64,000 nucleotides of DNA from Enoplolaimus lenunculus (lineage: Eukaryota; Nematoda; Enoplea; Enoplida; Thoracostomopsidae), in contig JASANG010003368.1 in assembly GCA_030248215.1 (NCBI GenBank), forward strand, positions 41,719 to 105,718, read 5' to 3'. How positions within the stretch are numbered: the first letter of the stretch is position 1; each line of letters opens with the position of its first letter. Positions 53,517-63,770 of this stretch are shown in pieces. Made by a program: the position numbers and the translations under genes. Below the pieces are notes generated by a model that did no database searches, was not told where the DNA came from, and saw nothing but the letters and a program-made list of their open reading frames with translations.

Positions 53517-55108
53517 TTATTCACTAAGAATGGTTTCTTCAGCAAACCTTTCGCCCACTTCACTTAATAGAGTGGGGTTGAATGATAGCCATCTTTTCTT
53601 GTTTTCGGCAGATCCAACGCTGGAGAAAATTTTAATCTCAGTGGAAAGCAAATGAGCTGTTGCTAAAATTTCGCAGTCTGCAGTCCAAATTCCATTATCA
53701 TTCATACCCGAGTCGTCCAAATATGTTTGAATATTGTCACCGTAATAGTTGCTTAAAGAGACATTTACCTCCGTTGTCATGTATTGAACGACTACATTTC
53801 TGACTATATTATGAAGCGTTTCGTCCCCAAACACTGCGTAACTGATTGCTTTAAAAAGCAGTTACCGTCCCCAATTATCTTGTATTTTTTAACCGGGGCG
53901 TTTATTTTTTGAGTTGCACTCATTTTTAATAGTTTGACGACAGATTGTCCAAACAGTTTGCTTGATTCCGCTGGCCACTTTTTATCTATTGGTATAAAAT
54001 TCCCGTCTGTTCTATTACTAATTTCTTTCGTGACTTGACAGTCATCAGTTGTTGAATTATGTCTTAAAAACCGTTTTAAAAGGTGAGTCGAATAATTTTT
54101 TGCCAATGGATCGCCTGACATATTGACCAGTTGAACTCGATTTTTTGGAAGATTTTTTTTAATTGTGTATGGCCCGGACCATGGTGGTTGCATTTTTGAT
54201 CCTTTTCGTGTCGTTTTTCGAGCGTTGTATAAAAGTACCTCATCCCCAGTGTCAAATAACGTCTTTCCGTGACGTTTACGATCGTATGCGGATTTTTGTT
54301 TTGCTTGAACTACCTTAATTTTACTTGCAGCTTCTTGCTCAAGTTCATTTCGAAGTTTCATCAGCATAGCCATATCTTGCGTCTCAGCTGACTTATAAGG
54401 TTCTCTAAAATACATTAGCTTAACAGGAGAGATTTTTGTAGCTTCTTGAGGTGCAGTTCGATAGCAGTATAACGCTTCTTTGAGGTATTTATTCCACATT
54501 TGTTGATTTTTATTTCCAGTAAATTTGATAAGCATGCGTTTCAATGTTTGGTTGAACCTCTCCATCAATCCCTGGGTTTGAGGATGATAAGCTGAGGAAA
54601 CACGTTTTTCAATTTTGTTCAATTCGGTGATTTCATCCAAAATAGAATTCACAAATTCACGTCCTTGATCAGAGGAAAGCACCTGTGGGAATCCGCGATC
54701 AAGAAAAATCTCATAGATAGCTTTACCAACTGTTTTTGCAGATTTATTATGAAGTGCCACAGCTTCTGGCCATTTTGACAGCAAGTCGGCTAGAGTCAAA
54801 ATATAGGAGTGTCCATCAACACTGGCGGGCATCTGAATTATGTCAACTTCGACGTGGTGCCAAACGGCGCTGGCTGAAATTGGATGCAACGGTGCATCTG
54901 TTTTGTCAAATCCCCGCGGGTTCATCTTCTGACAAGTATCGCAGGATCGCACATAATCACGAATACTGTCTTGCATCCCGTCCCAAAAATGCGTTTCCTG
55001 TAAAACTTGATAAGTTCTGTCCCTACCAAGATGAGCCCGATCATCATGAAACTGACGAAGAATTGCTACTCTTTGGTTTTCTGGGACATAAACCTTGAAT
55101 TTTCCCAA
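53517..55108 (-). mobile_element. Ginger-type (Gypsy-like) integrase plus OTU peptidase element, broken
   Basis: Main ORF 53804-55108, with a second at 53517-53834. Parts in order: an HHCC zinc-binding head (HDDRAH and CDTCQ), a DDE integrase core (VEVDIIQMP, SSDQGREF, GLMERFNQTL), a GPY/F-type module (PPWSGPYTI), then the start of an OTU-like cysteine peptidase (IIGDGNCFLKQSV). Integrase followed by OTU is the layout known for Ginger1 DNA transposons, which share their integrase with Gypsy LTR elements. No reverse transcriptase or LTR was seen. It looks broken, with one or two interruptions, and its ends were not found; probably fairly young because the motifs are well kept. Confidence 0.75.
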
Positions 55109-55611
55109 GTGTTTTATGAAGAACTTGCCTAAAAGAGGTAATTATCTACAGATAGCAGGCTGTAAACGGATGGTGAAAATGAAGGAAACGGATAGTGATC
55201 AAAATAACAGAAACTAAAACGGAAAACAGATAGTTAAGTAAAAAAGTTTAATGCTAATATTTCCCGAATTTCATACCAAAAAATAACGTGATTTGTACAA
55301 TACACTGCTTTGACATATATCCTGCTTAGAGGTATATGTTTATTACTGTTTATTTACAGTTTTTGCCGTTCCACTTGTCTTACTATGTATTGCCGGTGAC
55401 CTACATTACTTAAGCACACTCTTAGGAGCTGTTACGATCGTATATCACAATGTATACTGTTATTGTTACGCATGTATAGCAAATACTCCGAACATTAAAG
55501 CAGAAGTAGCACGGAATCAGTCTTCAATTTCTTTTTAGGAATTAAAAATTGAAAATTTTTGAGTTTCTTGAAAACTTTCATTTTAAGCGCAAAGCCATAC
55601 ATGTACGCATT

Positions 55612-55840
55612 TCGGCGGAGGTACGGAATTTGGACCCCTTATGAACATGTGACTGATAGATATTTCCTGTTACCTTCTTGTGCGTGTTTGCACTATAACT
55701 TCGAGGGCCATAACTTTTGATCCCGTTGGTAATACAGCCATAAAAGAGGTACCGTTGAACTCAACTCGTCCAGATCTATAGAATAGGCTATTTTTGCTAA
55801 ATTCCTAGGGGGTCCAGACTCCGTACCTCCGCCCTAGAAA
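55612..55840. mobile_element. TIR element (GGCGGAGGTACGGA family), copy 1
   Basis: Left GGCGGAGGTACGGAATTTGG and right GGACTCCGTACCTCCGCC-type end (cagactccgtacctccgccc) form inverted ends. Shares tcgagggccataacttttga and ggtaccgttgaactca with copy 2. No ORF. Confidence 0.8.
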
Positions 55841-56514
55841 CAATATTATCAAACCAGTATATTCCTTCCGCTAGCGTAAGGCTCGCCGCTCGGTATTTCC
55901 TATTTCTACCAAACAAAACACTAGCACAGTCTTTTAAATCACTTATTTTGCCGTTTACCAACATTACTGTCGTTTATTATAATCAACATTTTTCAGTATA
56001 TACCTTAGCGTTGTATAGTAACATATCAACACTTGTAAACATTATATTTTGCAAATGTGAAACTGAGATTACTGAACGTTGGAACTAATACAGTTGTCAC
56101 GGGATATTGATAACCCACTGGAGAATTCTCTTAGTCTCTTTTGGGAATAGGGCTGCCCGGTCTGCTGACCGTAATCCTCCGTAACCGCACCTGTGGTTGC
56201 TGATTCCCGTGTCTAGGTACTTAGGAAGCATAGGCCGGCCGAAATTGTAACTATATAATCAGGGGCAAGCACTATACATCTGACCTCGAATCCCGTAAAG
56301 TTTGGATGCTCCTGTAGTTTTTACAAAACTATATTTCATTTCTTAGTCAAACCAAAGGTAGCACTGAGAACATTTCAACAGTAAACAAACCTGACTCATC
56401 TCGCAGACGCTGGGAACATAAGAAAAAGTCTAATTTTATACGAATTTTTAAACTTTTACGAAAAAAACGTGTAAAATTTGTGAAAATTCTATTCAAACAC
56501 AAGATGATTCCTTT

Positions 56515-56940
56515 ACGAGCGAAGGTACGGAATTAGGACCCCCTAGGAATTTAATGAAATCAGTTAATTTTATAGATTTCGGTGCGCTAAATTCAGCGGT
56601 ACCATTTTTATTGCAGCAGCGGCCCCGGTTCAAAAATTATGGCTCTTTAAACTTCATTTTTCACTGTATAAAACGTGTACAAATGCCAATCAAATTTGTA
56701 TAAGGAATAAACCTGGTGAAGCTCATATTTTACGAACTTGTGAAAGATACATATTTCTTGTTCCATTCTGTGCGTGTTAGCACTATAATTTCGAGGGCCA
56801 TAACTTTTGAACCATTAGTCGTGCATCCATAAATGCGGTACCGTTGAACTCAGCTCGTGAAGATGTATCGGATAGGCTACTTTTTGTACAATTCCTAGTG
56901 GGTCCACATTCCGTACCCCCGGCCCTTTACGTTTTAAATT
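56515..56940. mobile_element. TIR element (GGCGGAGGTACGGA family), copy 2
   Basis: Left gcgaaggtacggaattagga, right cacattccgtacccccggcc. It carries the copy 1 core at about 56780-56880, plus extra sequence on the left that also contains a related word (ggtaccattttt). Longer than copy 1, perhaps the fuller form or a compound of two copies. Confidence 0.7.
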
Positions 56941-57230
56941 CCTCATATTGCATTAACGGACACTATTCAAATTTATGAGAGACGAATACAGGACGATTTA
57001 CAATAAAAAATACGCAATTTCAATCTTTGTAGAAAGCCAAAATACAAAATATATCGATTTAAATCAAACACAGTTAAAGCCCTTAACTCACTTACATACG
57101 ATAAAATTTACACAGGAAACTGCACTTACATCGCTGGCAAACCGCTGGATGAAAATGGTTCCCGCATTATAAGACCGTAAATCTCAAAATCACCGCCAAC
57201 ATTCCAGACTGGATACATATCTGGTTCGTT

Positions 57231-57428
57231 TCAAACCATTCTGACGGCAACGGCATGGCTCGCAGTTAACACAGTAAATATATGACCACCTTTTGACGTA
57301 TCTCTCAACGGTGATTTGGCAACGACGTGAAATTGCGCACCCAGCAGAATTGTATTACCAACTCTAGGTGTTGTCCGCGATAACTGATGCAAATACACGC
57401 GATCTGAAAATCGTTCAACAAATAACAA
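57231..57428 (-). pseudogene. Helitron helicase C-terminal extension
   Basis: Open frame with LFVERFSDRVYLHQLSRTTP and GAQFHVVAKSPLRDTSKGG. No known motif; assigned to the Helitron by strand and position after the last helicase motif. Confidence 0.4.
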
Positions 57429-57459
57429 CTCAACAATATCTGTTTAGCTACTAACACAA

Positions 57460-57887
57460 CGCTTCGCAACTAACCGAGCAATTTCTTCATGTACTTTTGC
57501 ATATGTTTTTAACTTTGATAGATCGAATGCAAATAACGATAATCCCTCAAGCGATTTCAACCTAGACAGCGCTACGTACACTTACCCAGGTGCAATAATT
57601 TTGCTACCAAGATCAATTACTGCTTTACTCAATATTTGACCCTGCGACTTATGTATGGTGATTGCCCATGCAAGTGATACTGGAAATTGAGTTCTATTTA
57701 CTTCAACATTAAATTTGCCATAAAACTTGGAGTTCACTCTTGGTATAGGAACGCTACCGCTACTTTCATAACCAGGCAAAATATTTCCCACATGTTTGTT
57801 ATCAAACCTGACCATTATTATATCTGGGGTGCCTGTTTCTGGATTGAACTTAATTTCTGAAACAACACCAAATTGCCCGTTCACCAA
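57460..57887 (-). pseudogene. Helitron PIF1-type helicase, C-terminal motifs
   Basis: 57582-57887 encodes VNGQFGVVSEIKF and PVSLAWAITIHKSQGQILSK, the PIF1/RecD-type motifs V-VI region (AWAITIHKSQG). A second frame (about 57575-57460) continues with VALSRLKSLEGL, the last conserved helicase motif. Confidence 0.8.
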
Positions 57888-57955
57888 ACCTATCGCGACA
57901 TTGAGGTTCCTAGTCAGTATTACCCTACTACCGACCGATAGACAAATTTTTTGAC

Positions 57956-58177
57956 TTAATCCACCGCATTTCTTTCATCTTCTGATATTATCGGACAAGT
58001 TATTATTTCGCTGTAATTTATTATTTTGTCTACCGCTTTACAAATTATATTAAGCAAACTATAGAAATTTACGTTTTCGGCCTGTCTACGGTTCACATCC
58101 AAAAACACTGGTATAACCGTATCTCTCCACAAGTGCACTGGCCTTTCGTTTCTAGTAAATAACCAAGATCCAGACAC
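57956..58177 (-). pseudogene. Helitron PIF1-type helicase, middle part
   Basis: Encodes SGSWLFTRNERPVHLWRDTV then FLDVNRRQAENVNFYSLLNI. LDVNRRQ corresponds to the helicase motif usually written L..N.RQ in Helitrons. Frame differs from the preceding piece, the change lying close to GDFF in a run of T. Confidence 0.75.
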
Positions 58178-58182
58178 AGGTC

Positions 58183-58686
58183 TTAATTGAAAAAATCTCC
58201 AACAAAAACCGTGTTAACTCCCCCAAATTTTGCGGGGCAAGCAAATATTTCTTGCAGTCGCAAGTGAATACATTCCAACAAAAACAATGATAGCATACGG
58301 CATTCATCAATAATCAGCGTCTCCATGCACGCTAACTGTTCTCGTTTAATTTTCAGTCTGACAGAAGTTAATGGTACGTATTTTCCATCGTTTAGTCCTG
58401 AATGTTTGATTGGCAAATTGAGTAAGCTGTGTATAGTAACACCCCTTACTCCGTCACTCGCAACACCTGTGGTACCGGTAACAAAAACACTCTTTTTATT
58501 TGTAAGACGCATTAAGTATTCTTTCAAGAAACGTATCAAAGATGTCTTTCCGACACCAGCCCCTACCGTGACAAAAGTGTTAACATTGTTAGTTCTATTT
58601 TTATAGTACTCCGTGAATAAATTTATAACATTTCGCTGCTTGGGATCAAGCTTTGACATTCCATCAAAATATTCACAATCTGACAT
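58183..58686 (-). pseudogene. Helitron PIF1-type helicase, N-terminal motifs
   Basis: Has DPKQRNVINLF, a Walker A motif VGAGVGKTSLIRFL, TGTTGVAS, THHSLL-type motif (TIHSLLNLP), Walker B LIIDECRML and VFVGDFF. This is the standard PIF1 order. DEC replaces the more common DE(I/V)S. A further 100 bases upstream are open in the same frame. Confidence 0.85.
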
Positions 58687-58872
58687 TTCGTATAAACAAA
58701 TATTTTCACCATGTATAAATTTATTTTCATCCGTTATTACATTTGCCTCATCACAACCGTCATCGGAATCAAAACGTGCTTCGACAGTTCAAAAACACCA
58801 TATTCAAATTTTTCATACTCTTTTTGTTTGGCACCGTAGTCATCGGGTAAATGAGATAATAAATCACGGATT

Positions 58873-59970
58873 TTAGAAATGTTTTTCCTCAATATCGCGC
58901 ACTACTTGTAAAACATATTGAAAATCACAATCGCTTTTTTCAAAAACATTATAAATTTCGCTCAAATTTTTAAAATTATGAAAGAAAGCTTCTTCATACG
59001 AACGAAACGAACCAATTAATTCGTTTTCTTTTCGCCAAGGCAAATATAAAAACAGCTTGGAAAAGAAAAAACTTTCTTTATCATATGAAAGTTTTGGCGT
59101 AACTAAACTCTTTTGTTTCCGAAGTGGTTTCACAAATTTGGACAATCTTCCCATTTCAAAACAATGGTTATCTCTTTTTGGAACAATTTTGTACTTAGTA
59201 GCAAATTCTGCTAAGCACATTTGCTCGAACTCAACGCAATATGGTCTGTGCTGGTAATAGTCTGCAATGTTAGGAACAAAAACATCGCAACTATGATCTT
59301 GAAGCTGTTGTCTCTCTTTAAATGGCTTCAATAATCTCCGCCTACTATTTTGCGGTAGTGCATTAACGAATATGCTATCGCGCGATGATTCCACATAAGG
59401 CAAACTAAGCAAGCGCCATGCAGCTTCTTGACTGCTAACTTGTCTTTTAGAGAGCATTACTGATCCAATTTTGAAAAGTTTCCTTCTTTGAGAACTTTGA
59501 GGTGGCAAACTATTCAATGCATCCTTAATTGCTGGTTTTAAACCACTTGGTTCTGATTTACATAAGTAAGCGCAAACATACAGCATAAGACCATAAAAGC
59601 TGCTAATAACTTGAATATCATGATTAGCCTTCCATGACAAAGCAATGTATGGGTTATAGTTATTAAGCCAACGATCAGCTTCAGTGATCCGCTTAGTAAT
59701 TATTATTCTCGCTGGATTACCTTCATCGAATTTAGTTCTAAGCCGAGTAGCAGAACACAATGGTTTTGGCATATCAAATCTACATTGATTCGGAAATTTT
59801 CCTTCAAAACACGTTTTACAGTGCTTATGCACTTGCACCTCGGAAACAATCTTGTATAATTCAGGATTTTTATCTTTATCCGGCATAGTTGTAAAAACAA
59901 ATTTATCCACCCATTCGCACAATTTCTTTGCATCCTCGATTTTAGGTGCATTTTGAACCCATAAAAACAA
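58873..59970 (-). CDS. Helitron Rep catalytic region (HUH and two-Tyr motifs)
   Basis: First Met-equivalent at 59970, but the frame is open upstream to about 60050 and includes GSPHIHLFLWVQNAP, the HUH endonuclease motif. Then CRFDMPKPL, NNYNPYIALSWKANHDIQ and the catalytic YVCAYLCKSEP (Tyr131 and Tyr135 counted from 59970). These nick and join DNA ends during rolling-circle transposition. The key residues are intact. Confidence 0.88.
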   Translation of the reverse strand: MFLWVQNAPKIEDAKKLCEWVDKFVFTTMPDKDKNPELYKIVSEVQVHKHCKTCFEGKFPNQCRFDMPKPLCSATRLRTKFDEGNPARIIITKRITEADRWLNNYNPYIALSWKANHDIQVISSFYGLMLYVCAYLCKSEPSGLKPAIKDALNSLPPQSSQRRKLFKIGSVMLSKRQVSSQEAAWRLLSLPYVESSRDSIFVNALPQNSRRRLLKPFKERQQLQDHSCDVFVPNIADYYQHRPYCVEFEQMCLAEFATKYKIVPKRDNHCFEMGRLSKFVKPLRKQKSLVTPKLSYDKESFFFSKLFLYLPWRKENELIGSFRSYEEAFFHNFKNLSEIYNVFEKSDCDFQYVLQVVRDIEEKHF

Positions 59971-60052
59971 GTGAATATGCGGAGACCCTCTATTTTGAAA
60001 TTCAACTCTCGCGAAATCAATAATTGTTCCAACAGATATTTTCTTGCCTTTT

Positions 60053-62155
60053 TTAGATAAACTTTAAAAACCCTCGCCACCGTCTATAAAATAATTTTAC
60101 AGCGATACCAGGATGTTTCTTCCAAAATGTAGCTCTATCACACTCTGCCGCTTTTGTCTTCCAACTTGCATACATTTGCGCCCAAAATTCATGTGAATCA
60201 GCAGCAGATAAACTTACAAACCACGTTGGTGGTCCAAGCAAATTAACTTTTGAAATTAGTACCCTTAACATTTTTCTCAAGTATCCGGAGTATCCGCGCA
60301 TACTGCTCAAAAAAGCCAACCCATCTTCATAAACATCAGTCTTGATGTTTTCCGGCTTCAAATCAGCCACTGTAACAACACCTTGTTTAATTCGGTAAGC
60401 TACGTTAACACACTGCTTCAACTTCTCAAATTCTGATACGCACAAAGCGTAAAATAAATAGCTAATATCATTCTGAAATCGATTGTCGAAACTTTCTAAC
60501 CTCGTTTTAAAATACTGGCACGAACTCAAGTTACGATTTTCGTATAGCCCCCCTATACCATAGGGAAATAACCATGGAAAACTTTTTGTTTCATACGGAT
60601 GATTTATAAACATTGATGAAGGATGTCTATGATTACGCGGAAATGTCACTAGTTTTCCTTCTGAGATTAACGTTTTCAGGTCAACTTCCGGAAATACAAC
60701 ATCCGATTCCATCCAAATATGCTCATCCATCTCTTCCAAATGATCTATATTATAGTAAAATTCTTCACAGATTTTAAATTTTAACCAATTTATTGTTTCC
60801 AAAACAGATTTCGTGCTGTACAACTTATTATTCCTATACAACCAATTCAACGCTGCAAGAACTTTTTCTGCTTTTACGACATGGTCTGCACACAAATGAA
60901 AAACTTTATCTTTCTCGGATTTTAAAATCACAGTATTAGAAAACATTTGCATAGGATTCATAAATACAGTTTGGTTCAGCTGGCCAACATCTACAGGAAA
61001 ATTAATTATGTGACCTCGTTCACCATACTGACCACCAGGTAAAACGAAAATTGTAAAAAATGGATGACATAGAGATATTAGTCGCTTTTCAAGAATAGTA
61101 AGAGTACTTAAGCAGGGCGGAACAGGTCCAGGATCTAAATGTTTCTTATAATTCACGTCTCTATTTTTAAACAATTTACAGCAACGGTTACATTTTCGTG
61201 TAATTGTCACTTTTCCGGGATATATTCCTGAATAGAAATATACGTATTCCCCTTCACGCAACCTTTTGTGGCAGTAATAGCATGCATAACAATCTTTTTT
61301 ATTGATGAATTTTGAAAAAAGAAATAGGTCTCGACTAAATAAATAACAGCTGGCGTCTATATTAACTTTCTTAAGAAATGTTTCTGTAAACATTTCATTA
61401 GTATGGAAAAAAGAAACTAAATTTTTATCTCTAGTTTTTAATTTCATAAAAATATCTCGAGTAGATTGACTCCAACTAGACGGATCGGTTTTTAAACAAT
61501 TCGGTAGTTCTAATAAACGTAACATCTTTTGTTTCTGTTTCATATAGGTAGAATACCATTTAGTTTCCAAAAGAGAATAAATTTTTTGTTGATCCTCTGA
61601 GGCAAACGACAGGAAAGTTTTTATATTTTCATCGTTCCACAAAATCCATTTTGATTTACATACAAGCTTTCGCAAATCAAAATACTTGCATATACTTTTG
61701 CCACACATATCTACCAACGCACAAACTGTTGATAAAGACAGATCTTTCCCAGTTTTCTGGTTAAAAATATAGCGCTGTTCGCTATTACCTAAACCCAGAA
61801 AAAACAACTTTTCCGAAATTTTCCAGCGACAAATTTTCTTCTTTCCCAAGTTATAAAATAAGTTTTTATACTGTACGTTTGATACATCAGGTAAACAGTC
61901 TTGCAAAACTGCGTATTCCACCTTCAAAAATTTCGCTACTGATTTATATACTGGAACAAAGTCAAATTTCCTACCTTTAGCAACGTAATTTAAAACTCTT
62001 CTTGTAAAAACACTCCTTGGAACAATACCAGAACCATCCCCGACCTGACCTGTATTTTCCATAGATTGCATCAATTGCGAACGAACACTATCTCTTGGCT
62101 CGCTATCACGAACGTTGGTTGCCGTCCCAGGATTACAATCTCCGTCGTTACGCAT
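60053..62155 (-). CDS. Helitron Rep N-terminal region
   Basis: 700 codons. Contains a Cys-rich cluster (CYACYYCHKRL ... CNRCCKLF), a block typical of Helitron proteins (HPFFTIFVLPGGQYGERGHI), and a Helitron-like N domain (SFPWLFPYGIGGLYENRNL, FQNDISYLFYAL). It ends in a run of six A, after which the HUH region continues in another frame. Its 5' end overlaps the USP-like ORF by 85 bases. Confidence 0.88.
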   Translation of the reverse strand: MRNDGDCNPGTATNVRDSEPRDSVRSQLMQSMENTGQVGDGSGIVPRSVFTRRVLNYVAKGRKFDFVPVYKSVAKFLKVEYAVLQDCLPDVSNVQYKNLFYNLGKKKICRWKISEKLFFLGLGNSEQRYIFNQKTGKDLSLSTVCALVDMCGKSICKYFDLRKLVCKSKWILWNDENIKTFLSFASEDQQKIYSLLETKWYSTYMKQKQKMLRLLELPNCLKTDPSSWSQSTRDIFMKLKTRDKNLVSFFHTNEMFTETFLKKVNIDASCYLFSRDLFLFSKFINKKDCYACYYCHKRLREGEYVYFYSGIYPGKVTITRKCNRCCKLFKNRDVNYKKHLDPGPVPPCLSTLTILEKRLISLCHPFFTIFVLPGGQYGERGHIINFPVDVGQLNQTVFMNPMQMFSNTVILKSEKDKVFHLCADHVVKAEKVLAALNWLYRNNKLYSTKSVLETINWLKFKICEEFYYNIDHLEEMDEHIWMESDVVFPEVDLKTLISEGKLVTFPRNHRHPSSMFINHPYETKSFPWLFPYGIGGLYENRNLSSCQYFKTRLESFDNRFQNDISYLFYALCVSEFEKLKQCVNVAYRIKQGVVTVADLKPENIKTDVYEDGLAFLSSMRGYSGYLRKMLRVLISKVNLLGPPTWFVSLSAADSHEFWAQMYASWKTKAAECDRATFWKKHPGIAVKLFYRRWRGFLKFI

Positions 62156-63150
62156 TTCGATATCACTATTTTGCTTTGGGGCATTTTTTTACGTTTGGTG
62201 CGCGTTGTTACCACCGACATATCTTTGGCTACAGATTCGCTGCTATTTCCGCAGTTTACCGCAGGCGTATCCACACCCTCTGAATTGGAAACTTTCGAGT
62301 TCATATCGTCGCTAAAAACAATGGCCGGATCATCATTAATCGCAACGTATATTAGGAAACATATTGGCCTTATATCACAGTATTTGAAGATAAATTTGTG
62401 CTTTTCTTCCACTTCGAATAAAGTTGCTTTCTTTTTTAAGTCATCTACTAACCAAAAATTGTTCTCTTTTTTAACCACTGCTGTGTAATGACCGGGCTCC
62501 GCACGAATCATTCCTGCTAATTCCATTTTTGTTCCAAAAATATGCAAATACTTCTCGACTGTGCTATCTTCAAGCATGTCACAACAGACTTGTATAATCA
62601 ATCCTTTTTCAACAGAAATAGTTTTTAACTGCAGAAATTTAATGCACTCTCTACATTTTCTCTCCTTTTTACTCATCAAGTAGTTAATACATTCAGTAAC
62701 ATTGGAGCATTTTGTTGTTGCATCGTTGGTTAGAAATAACGGACTGAAACTTTTCTGTACTTTCATTTTACAATCTGGGCAAACATATACAACATTTACG
62801 CTGAATGAGTTACTGAATTCTGATCCGAGAAGTAATATTAGGTCCCCAATATCAGCATTTTCAGTCCCTTTGGGAACTAAAGACGGACATTTATGCAATA
62901 CAGCATCCCATAAAAGTTCACGCACGGCATTCAGTTTAGCACCGCATTTTCTTTTTACGCAACAATCAATAATTACTTTGCCCAGTTCACTGCAATTTCG
63001 AATGCATATTTTTTGCAAACACTTAAACAAGCAAAAATATACTACTTCAAAAAACGTATCAACCGCGCATGAATATTTACCATCAACGAAGCAGCTGTTT
63101 TCACAAAATGTCTCTTTAAAGCTAACAACTTCAGGTATATTACTCGGCAT
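62071..63150 (-). CDS. USP-like cysteine peptidase ORF at the 5' side of the Helitron
   Basis: 359 codons. Features of the ubiquitin-specific protease fold: a Cys box GKYSCAVDTFFEVVYF (Cys28), two CxxC pairs (CPDC at 124-127 and CREC at 166-169) as in the zinc-binding fingers, and a His box EPGHYTAVVKKENNFWLVDD (His221, Asp236-237). The canonical N-x(n)-G-N-T-C-Y start is altered. It would be expected to cleave ubiquitin or ubiquitin-like proteins; activity is inferred. Overlap and shared strand tie it to the Helitron Rep. Peptidase additions to Helitrons are known (OTU, Ulp1-type), a USP-like one less so. Confidence 0.65.
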   Translation of the reverse strand: MPSNIPEVVSFKETFCENSCFVDGKYSCAVDTFFEVVYFCLFKCLQKICIRNCSELGKVIIDCCVKRKCGAKLNAVRELLWDAVLHKCPSLVPKGTENADIGDLILLLGSEFSNSFSVNVVYVCPDCKMKVQKSFSPLFLTNDATTKCSNVTECINYLMSKKERKCRECIKFLQLKTISVEKGLIIQVCCDMLEDSTVEKYLHIFGTKMELAGMIRAEPGHYTAVVKKENNFWLVDDLKKKATLFEVEEKHKFIFKYCDIRPICFLIYVAINDDPAIVFSDDMNSKVSNSEGVDTPAVNCGNSSESVAKDMSVVTTRTKRKKMPQSKIVISKCVTTEIVILGRQPTFVIASQEIVFVRN

Positions 63151-63290
63151 ATTAGAATAACAGAAAATGGTTATATTCGAAAACGAGCTACAATTTTAGA
63201 GTGATAAAAATTTCACAACCGAGACCAATAAAAATAATGCACTTACCAGCGTGTAAAATATCCAATCAAACTCAATGTCAGTTTTACAGC

Positions 63291-63454
63291 CAGCAAATTA
63301 ATATAAAATATAAGTATTTGTAAAAATAATCCAGTTAGCAATGAATATCCAAGACACCTGTTCGTTAATTACCAGCAAATCAATACAATATAAGAATTTG
63401 TAAAAATAATCCAGTTAGCAGTGAATATCCAAGACTCATGTTCGTTAATTACCA
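63291..63454. repeat. 82-bp tandem duplication
   Basis: Two units, 63291-63372 and 63373-63454, sharing ataagnatttgtaaaaataa and ccagttagcantgaatatcc. Lies upstream (5' side) of the Helitron ORFs. Confidence 0.85.
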
Positions 63455-63499
63455 CTACCGACTTATGTCCAAACCTGACCATCGAAATAGTTACAAATG

Positions 63500-63770
63500 G
63501 ACGGTGTATTTCAAAACACTATGCAAATTAGATAGGCTCCAGAAAACACTAATTTCTTGAATAACCTAAAATATCTAAAACTGCAGAAATCCTATTTAAA
63601 TTGGCGGCTATTTCAAAGCACTATGCAAATTAGATAGGCGCCAGAAAAGGGGCAGTTTGTTGACGAATCTAGAATATCTAAAACTTCAAAAATTCTATCA
63701 ACTTAAAACGTCAAACAAATTAGACAGGCGCCAAGAAACTGCCATTTTTGAAGTAATTAACGAAATATGC
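63500..63770. repeat. Imperfect direct repeat, about 90-100 bp, three units
   Basis: The word aaattagataggcgccagaa recurs near 63527, 63629 and 63717 with small changes, each followed by aatatctaaaact. No gene seen from here to the window edge. Confidence 0.7.

Larger units (their letters stand above)
57231..63150 (-). mobile_element. Helitron (rolling-circle transposon) with USP-like, Rep and PIF1 helicase regions
   Basis: A minus-strand block reading, 5' to 3': USP-like peptidase ORF (63150-62071), Rep N-terminal ORF (62155-60053), HUH/two-Tyr Rep ORF (about 60050-58873), and a PIF1-family helicase in pieces (58790-57460) followed by a C-terminal extension (57428-57231). Motifs in every part are well conserved, so the copy looks recent. 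The reading frame changes at least five times, and two of the changes fall in runs of six A or six T, so some could be assembly errors. The 5' TC and 3' CTRR ends were not located. Confidence 0.85.

Noticed and set aside
63291-63454. CRISPR-like repeat array
   Set aside because: Only two adjacent units with no spacers, in a eukaryotic sequence; a simple tandem duplication explains it.
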